From Megamerina dolium (taxonomy: Eukaryota > Arthropoda > Insecta > Diptera > Megamerinidae), in NCBI GenBank assembly GCA_963854835.1, contig OY978526.1, positions 45,405,140 to 45,469,139 of the forward strand: DNA of 64,000 nucleotides. The letters are read 5' to 3'. A program made the position numbers and the translations under genes. The notes beneath the pieces are model-generated. The model was not told the DNA's origin, searched no databases, and saw only the letters and a program-made list of their open reading frames with translations. Of this stretch, positions 49,801 through 58,800 are shown piece by piece. Each line of letters starts with the position of its first letter. Position 1 is the stretch's first letter.

Positions 49801-52800
49801 AGTCATATGAATTATGTTGAGTTTTAGTCTTAAATGAAAAATTTCCATATTTCTAATAAACTCATTACTTTGAAAATATATTCATTATTATTCAAATTCA
49901 AATATTTATAAAAATTCGATAACCAGGAAAAACACGTCCATACGGTATAACAATACAAACTGCATTTTTTGCGAAATCTCATTTACTTATTCTTTGGGGT
50001 TTCTTGCACTTTCACACGAGCTATTGAAATACTACTTGATTCTCACACAATAAAATTATTTTATGTATATTAATCGACATGCTTGTAATATTATTTTCCT
50101 TTATTATTTTGGTTTTTTTAATTCTAAAAATATTTAAAAATTACATATTTAAAATATTGCATTCATTATTTTCTTCGCAAATAAAACAATGTGTATACTC
50201 AAAGAACCACATCAGAGCAACGGTACATGAAGACGGTTGCTATAAAAAAAAAAAATAAATAAATATGTGGCATTTAAAGCCCCAAAGGGCTCATTGGCCG
50301 AGCTTCTATATGGGACATTTGCTATATAAAGGACGGTTGCTATATAAGACATTTATTCCGTATATTGAAAGTGATGCAATTAGATATCATTAACTGTTAA
50401 AGAAAATTCCTATGTTGAAAAATTAGGTTTATGCCGTTAAAATAGTCCAATAACGTATTACATATATAGCATGTTTTACTAATGACAAAATGAAAAAATG
50501 ATTGTAAAAGTAGAATAATGCACCAACACTGGTAGTACGAACTCTACCAAAGGTTTTACAACAATTAACTAATTTGTATAACAAGAAGTTTTAGAAGTAT
50601 TTAAAGGTGATAAGGATTTTAAATTTATAACAAAAACAGGATTAAGCCTCTAAATAAAAGATTATCACCTTGATTTGATTAATAGTCACGAACCATGATA
50701 TTTTGAATCTAGCGGCTTTCGCATCTTATTATATTCTAAAGGAATAGCCAATTTTAATGAAGAATCTAATGTCACAAGTCATTGACAATTGCAACTCGAT
50801 TAATTTCTTTTCGATTATCTTTAATTATGGTAGTAGCTGGAAGCTGAGATCAGGTGGTGAATGGTAGCATCGAAAGAATTAGGAAATATTAACGAAATGT
50901 TTTTACGTTTGTTATGATAAAAGTACAGGAAAAACTTTTGCACTGATCTAGGTGTAGAGTTCTAGTTCCGTACATTTCAGGGTGTTTTTTATTTGCGGCG
51001 AAAGTGTTGATTGAAACTGGAGTTGATTGATGATTACTTTGGCGGCAGTATGAAATTGTCGATCAACCTCCAGCATCAAGGATTGGTATTTATTACCAGT
51101 ATTCACACAAATCTTGTTAGTTTGTTATATTAATTTATTACTTGTTAGTTCGATAAAATATTTAACTGTGAATACATCCCTCTTCTTAAAATTATTAGTT
51201 TTATAAATGACGTTTCATAAATGACGTTTCGTATGTTATTATTCCAGAGCAGAATTATTAAGGTAACACAATCACCAAGTGATTCTCATATACTCTTACG
51301 AATAAAGGAGAAGTAAAGAAAACAGCAACTAATATTTACAAGAAGAAGAAGAAGTAAAAAAAAACGAGCATATAATTTTGACGTTGTATAAAATAGGTTT
51401 TGATGTATTAAGCATATCCCAGGAGCAATTACTCTTTAATTGCTCCTCTCGTATAGTTAAATAAAAAAAAAAAAATATGTGGCACTTACAGGCCTCGAAG
51501 GGCCCTTTGGCCAAGCTTCTCTTCCAGTACTGTTCTACTATTCAAGAACTGATAGTTGGTATAAATTACACACAAACCATTATTTTGTCGATAGAAATAT
51601 CCGCAACTTTATTGATATTGAACTACCGTCCTACGACAGTTAAATATTTAACATGTAACATTTTGATAAAAAAAAATTGCAACTATGTTTTCAGAAACTC
51701 TCCGCATATCCCTACAAAAGGCGACAGACCTTAGTTTCATTCACTTCTGAAAAGACGGACGAACTTCCATAATAGTAGGAGACGACACCATAATATAGCG
51801 AATAAGGGGAATGATTACTGAATCGATGAGATTATATGTTGAAAACGTGTTCCAAATTTCGTGATTCCGGCAATTAGAAAAATAGATTTTAAAGCTTAGA
51901 GCTTTGTATCCAGAAGGGCGGCCACTGAATGTTGTTGGCAACATCAGCTGTTGGGGAGGCAAAAGGCTAATCATTAGATGCTAACATCTCTGAAATCGGA
52001 GAAATTAAAGTGATTCTTGAATATTTTTTGAAGCAAATACAATTTGCATTACTCAGACGAGACATTATTCATTACGAGAAAAAAAAACTTGCTATTGTCA
52101 ATCAAAAAGTAAAAGAACGAAAATGCTTATGGAACTACAGCCCCGAAATTTGTTTTTAAAAATCTATCTTTTAAATTTAATGACAGAAGGTTTAACAGCC
52201 ATTTTAAAATAAAAATTATATTTATATTAAATTATTATATTTAAAATTATTATATGCATAAGATATAACGATTATATAAATAATCATTTCGATTGGCAAC
52301 TTTAAACTTGGAATAATTTTTAACAAACTAAATATTTCGCGAATAATAGCCGTGTACAGTCTTTAGCAAGTAAGGGTGACTTTAATAACGCTTGGTAACT
52401 AATGAAAGGATAGGTTACAGTTAATAACAGTAAATTTGTTGTTAAAAACGAATATGAACCATAGCTAACAATTCGGAGCTGGGTGTGCTGGGTATAATAT
52501 GAATAAAAAAGAGGAAGAAAAAATTTGCATATTTATTCATTTTACAATATTATTTGGAAAATCCTCTTAGCAGTTCTTTCATTTTCATCATATTTTGATT
52601 TCAATTAATTTTGTTTTATGTTCTTTCGTCGACTTCACTTCTGTACTACGTATATATGAGGTGTGATTTAATAAAACGCGATAAATCTATTTTTTGTGAT
52701 TTGTATTTTTTGTACACTGAAATAAATTATTTTTCACATAGCAAATTTGAACATCAAATCACTACTAAAATCCATACTAAAATCATATTATCAATGCTAG

Positions 52801-55800
52801 AACTAGAATCACCGTTACCAGTGGAAAGTTGTGTTTGAGGATTGGATACTCTGACTTTATTATGACTTTTTCTCTCAAAACGAGAAAAATCCATAAACTC
52901 ATATTAAAATAATGATATTCACACCGATATAATGTATAATAAGAAATATACAGGAAAAGAATGCCAGTATCCATAATAATTTTAATAAAAGTCATCACTT
53001 TAACGCATAAAAATGTAATTATATTCCCAATAAACAAAAATAATAGTGCCAAAACGTGATCATTCAAATTTCAAATCCTTTTATTATATCCTAAAATATT
53101 AGTTTGCGTGGTATCGAGTTGAATAATATTTATAAAATACAACTATTTTATAATTACCTACTTGTACGAAGCTAAAACTTCGCAATAAATATTTCAGTTA
53201 AAACTCTACCGATTTGCCAACATTTTTGAAAAAAAAAATTTATTACGTTATGTTTTGTCACTCCTCATATATGGATATAAACACTACTTGGCATAGTTTG
53301 CCTTCAGATTCGGGTTCATGTAGACGTAAACGTACTCTTAACTTGCAAGAGCGGGATGTTTACAAGGAGAGAGGATGGAGCAAACATTGTTATATGCAAT
53401 ATTTAAATATTATTTGCAGTTTTCTATCATATGATATTCGTCTTAAAATAAATTAAACAAAAGAAAGAAAGAGTATTGCTTTAGTTAAGCTTCTACTGCT
53501 ATATACTTATACCCTGCATAATGCAATATGCAAGGTATATTCATTTCGGTCAGATGTTTGTGCCCACTTGAAGGAATCTTCGGAGATATAGACATAGATA
53601 TATATTCGTGATCAGCGTCGCTTAAATTTTCGATTTAACAATGTCCGTCCGTCCGTCTGTCTGTCACCTGGCTGGTTCGCACTATAACTTGAGTAAATAT
53701 TGAGCTATTTCGACGAAATTTGGCACAAGTAACCATGATCGGGCATGATCGGTCAATAGCCACGCCCACACCAAGCATTCAAAGCGACTAACCTCGGAAT
53801 TTTCAAAATCTTTAACTTACTATAACTCACTTAATATACCACCTGGGACAACAATATTTAGCACAAAGAGTCATATTATACTGCTACATAGCCATGCCAA
53901 AAATAGGCGAGCCACGCCTACTTTTTATAGTAGCTCTCATACAGAGTGTCTGTACTTCTTTTAAATTGAAACAGCTGTAACTTCTACAATCTTCTGTTCA
54001 GAATAACCATAATTGACACTTAGATTAACATGGTAGTCGGAAATAATATGGCAGAAAATCAGTGTGCCACGCCAACTCCTTCTTGAGTCTCCCATACAAA
54101 GTTGCGGAAATTAAAAAAAAATGTTAACCATCATAACTTGAAACTATTCAGCGTAGAAGAACCAGATTTAAGGTGTGGATTAGTATTGTACGCGCAACTA
54201 GGCTCACAGGAAATGGGCTCGCCATGCCCACTGTTTATAGTAGCCCCCATACAAAATGACAGAATATCTTTTAAATTGAAATAGCTGTAACTTGTACATC
54301 CTTCCGTCTAGAACAATCATAATTAACATTTAGGTTAATATGGTAATCGGAAATAATCTGGAAAAAAATCAGCGCACCACGCTAACACTTTCTTGGAGCT
54401 CCCATACAAAGTTGCGAAAATTAATAAATAAAGTTATCGGTTATAACTAGCAAACTATTCAGCGTAGAATAACGAGATTTAAGATGTGGATTAGTATTGT
54501 AAGAGCAACTAGACTCACAGGAAATGGACGCGCCACGCCCACTCTTTATAGTAGCCCCCATACGAAATGACAGAATTTTTTTTAAATTGAAATAACTGTA
54601 ACTTGTGCATCCTTCCATCTAGAACAATCATAATTAACATTTAATATGGTAGTCGGAAATAATTTGGCGTACCACTCCCGCTTGTTATTGGGGCTCCCAT
54701 ACAAAGTTGAGGAAATTAAACAAAATGTTAACCTCCAAACTATTCAACGTAGGACAACCAAATCTAAGGTGTGGATTAATATTGAAAACTTAATTGGATT
54801 TACAAGAAAGAGGTAAGCCACGCCCACTTTTTATATAGCTCCCATACTAAGCCTCGGAATTATCTTAAAATCCTTTAAATTATCCCTTTTACAACCCTCA
54901 TAACATACAAATTACTTCGCCAAAGTCAACCATATTTCGGGTGTAAATTAGTAGCATATACAAAAATAGTTTCTCGAAAAAGATGGATATTCGAGTAAAC
55001 TTTTTATATATAAATCTAAATATGCAGGGTATAATTTGGTCGGTCCCAGCCGACTGTAAGTAGATTTTTTTATTTTAAATATTACATATCAATGTTGAAA
55101 TATGGTACTATGAAAAACAGTTTTCTTAAGATAGGCGATGATTAAAATATAGGTTTTTTGACTATTTATTTGGAGAATGCAATATTTTGCATTTTCATAA
55201 ATTTGTAGCCAGTGGTCGGGAACAAGCGCCGAATGGTCAAAATGAGTATAAATTGTATAAAACCAGTAGTCAGAATAGAGTCAATTATTTTGGAATGACA
55301 TTAATTATGTTTTAGTCCCAAATGCTATCGTTTAGTATTTAGAAGCACATTTGTTATTTTAGAATTGCATCCAGCATTAATTTGAATATGGTGTATCGTA
55401 TTGTAGAAGCAATACGTGTATTTGAGTGAATTGAATCGTGTTGAATTTTATTGTATTTTGTATTATGTTGTATGAAAATAGCTCTTAGACTAATAGGTCG
55501 ATTTGGCAAAATAAAGAATGGTTTTATTGAATTTTCCACTATAAGTGATTGTGGTTTATTTATGTCATTTATGGTAGGATACATATGGTTAAACCAAAAT
55601 CATAAGATAAGATGTAATGAATAACCATTTTTTTCACATTATAGGTATTAAAAGAATATATATGTGGCACTTATAAACCCCGAAGGGCTTTTTGACCGAG
55701 CTTCTCTTCTTCGTAGACGACTAACAATATTGCCACTGTGCGCTTCAATATTGACGAATGACCCGGAATGACGAATGACGAATGATTCCCGGAAATATTT

Positions 55801-58800
55801 ATAGCCTAGGAACACATTGAATAGTCCCATCAATGTTGACGCGTGTTTATAGATAATTTTTCTTTCTGTCAATATTGAAATACAGTTTGATTATCTTCCA
55901 GGTTTATTGTCAATATTAAAATCAATATGAGTTGGTAGATAAGAAACTGCTTTTTAAATTTAAAATACAAGACTACTGCTGTTAACTATTATATGTTAAT
56001 AGACTACCATTACTACTACTATTAAGCAAGCTGAATAATTACTTGAAATTTACTTCGTGTATTTCGGCAAAAATGGAAATATTGTATGTGAATTTCTTGA
56101 ACTAATCAAGCATTATTTATAGCGTAAAAAAACATCACCGAAAACAGCGAAATGCTTGATAAATACTATAGGAACTCTGAACCTTCTACTTCAGTGGTTA
56201 AGAATTAGGTTACTGAATTCCGTTGTAGTGGTACCAGTCCAGAAATCGTCGATAAAATCCATGTAATGATATCGAACGATCGGAGAATAAAAATGTCCGT
56301 GGTGGCTGAGGATGTAAGTTAACTGAACGGATTCATAAAGTTTGACATGAATATATGGACATGAAATATAGCGTTTGCGACATTGATTTGAAGCATATTC
56401 TACGATGGCAATTCATCGGCACAAAGGTCTTCAGAAGAAATGGCGATATTGCATTAATTTGGCTATGAATTGCTATCCCATCCAGCATATTCTTCAGGTT
56501 TAGTCCCTTTTGACTATGTCCTACTTCCAAATGTGATGAAATGGCTCAGCGGTAAGAGATTTGGGTGGAATGAATAGATCATCGATGAAACAAATGCCTA
56601 TGTTGGGGAGAAAATGAGAAAATCTTGGAAGGAATAAAAAAAAAGTACTTGGAGGAGACAGTGTTACGAAATAAAATGCTTTTCCGTCGAAAATTCTTTT
56701 ATTCAAAAAATCACTTACTTATTTAACTGCTCCTGAAACAACGAAATTGATAAATTAAACTTATGGTGATAAGTCCATAGGTGAAAATCCATGTCGGACT
56801 GAAAATGAACTTGCAGCACAGTTAGGAGTAACACAGTAACCAATTTTAGTTCGATTGCATGCAATAGGAAGAAGAGTGGGTTGCTCATGAGCTAACCGAA
56901 GAAAACAAAAACCGAGGAATTGATATCTGCATGCATTTAATTTCTCTCTAAAAAAAGGAGTTCTTGGTAAAAATCATTACGTAAGCTAAAGAGTGGATAC
57001 TGTACGACAATCTTAAACGGAGAAAAGTACGCGTTGATTCTGGTCAATCATTCACATCGGTTGCAAAACCACTGACATTTGGTCACACTGTTACAACTGT
57101 ACGTTATCAATAACAGGTGACCACATTAAGTGAAGGAAAAATACCATTTATTGGCCAAGGAAGCCGAAAAGTGAATAACAACGCTATTATACAACCTATT
57201 ATAAAATATAAGGCGTAGTAAAAGGAAATCGACAAAAAAAAAAATATGTGACACTTATAAACACCGAAGAGCTTTTTTGCCGAATTTTGGACAGTATTAG
57301 AAGGGACCTTCTTATTTTAGCCGCTTCCGCTTGCGCCATCACTTTTTCTGAGCTTTGTCACAGAGTTATTTTAGAAGCTTTTCGATGGCAAATTGCTACT
57401 GCCGGAAGAATTGATAATTGCTTGCCAACAGGCGGGCAGCGTTCGAAAGTAAAATCTTTTCGATATTAATTTTGTTAAGCTTCAGCTGGGGATTGAAGCC
57501 ACGACCTACAGATCAGAAGGCCAAGCACTGAGCTACGGCACCCACCCGTTCTTTGTAAGGTCCAGTCCAAGAAATAGAGGAAACTCTATGGGGTTCGACC
57601 ACAGTTGTAGTGGAGTAAGATTATTGGAGTGAGTGCAAGGGGCAGATAAATAGGTGGATCGTGATTGACCCGAATCGGGGCATTCGTATAGTATATTGTC
57701 ATCGATTTTGGCAAGATAAAAACTGAAGAACCTGAGGGTGAACCTTGTTTTCCTATTCAGTGATTCTTCTGTTTCAGCTATAGGGAGTCTTACGTTGAGG
57801 ACTATATTTGGCTTATAGAAAAAGTCGCAGCAGCTACCAGTGCACTGTTGTTTGTCAGACTTTGTGTGTCGTCGTCATAAATTGTCAGGTCATTCCAAGT
57901 GCTACAATTTTGGGTTTCTTGAAGTCTCATCAATTGCGTATCGCTGATGGCTGGAGTCCAGACTGGAGCCGCATAGTAGACCACCGATCTTCCAATAGCT
58001 TCATATGTTGTAACGAGTTGTTGTTGTTTTTCCCCTAAATGCTGCCAGCGAGCGCTTTTAGTACTGTCGCTGACTGAATGTAAATTTAAGTTAATGCCCT
58101 GATTGTATTGTATGCCTTTTTCTATGTATACTGTGTGTTGCCGCCTTTATGTACAATATATTAATGTCAAAGAATGCAACCGGGCATTTCTCTTCTGTTT
58201 GTTCATTCTTATAAATCATTGAGCAGACAGGAGTGAAATGGCGATAAGTGTAATTAATATTGAATTTTTCTTGTATATGATTTTACATTTTTTACATTCA
58301 GAAATAAACCAATCGAATTCTAAATTCGAAGTTTAATTTCCCACTCCTGCGAGAGCTACAAGTACATTGTTACATTTGTTCACGTTATTACGCATGATGT
58401 TGGCGTGAACAGCAAATGTATTTAGGCAATCAAAAGTGACACCCAAGTTTTATGGGTACTTCAAGTATAGTATATATAGTATATCAAGTATAGTTCTGAC
58501 CTCTCTCGTTCAAGGGGTAAACAATGTGGCAGTTGACTTCTCGGCCGATAGCTGCAAATGACGGCTTTTTGATATGCAATTATAGTGGACGGTACAGTAC
58601 AGTACAGTATAGTACAGTCGTCTGCGAATGAGGTAAGTGTCGTGGTATCTGGATGTGAAGGCATTGTAGATTGCAATACTTGAACATTAGGGAGGACGGG
58701 ACCCTTCCTTGCGGAACTCCCTGCTTTACACGCTTGTGCGTGGATTTTGCGTTCCTGAATTCAACATAAGCGTATATGCCCTTCATAAACATTTTCGGAA

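Noticed and set aside
53508..55035. Definite Helitron call for the long repeats
   Set aside because: No CTRR terminus or AT insertion site could be verified; only partial similarity in architecture.
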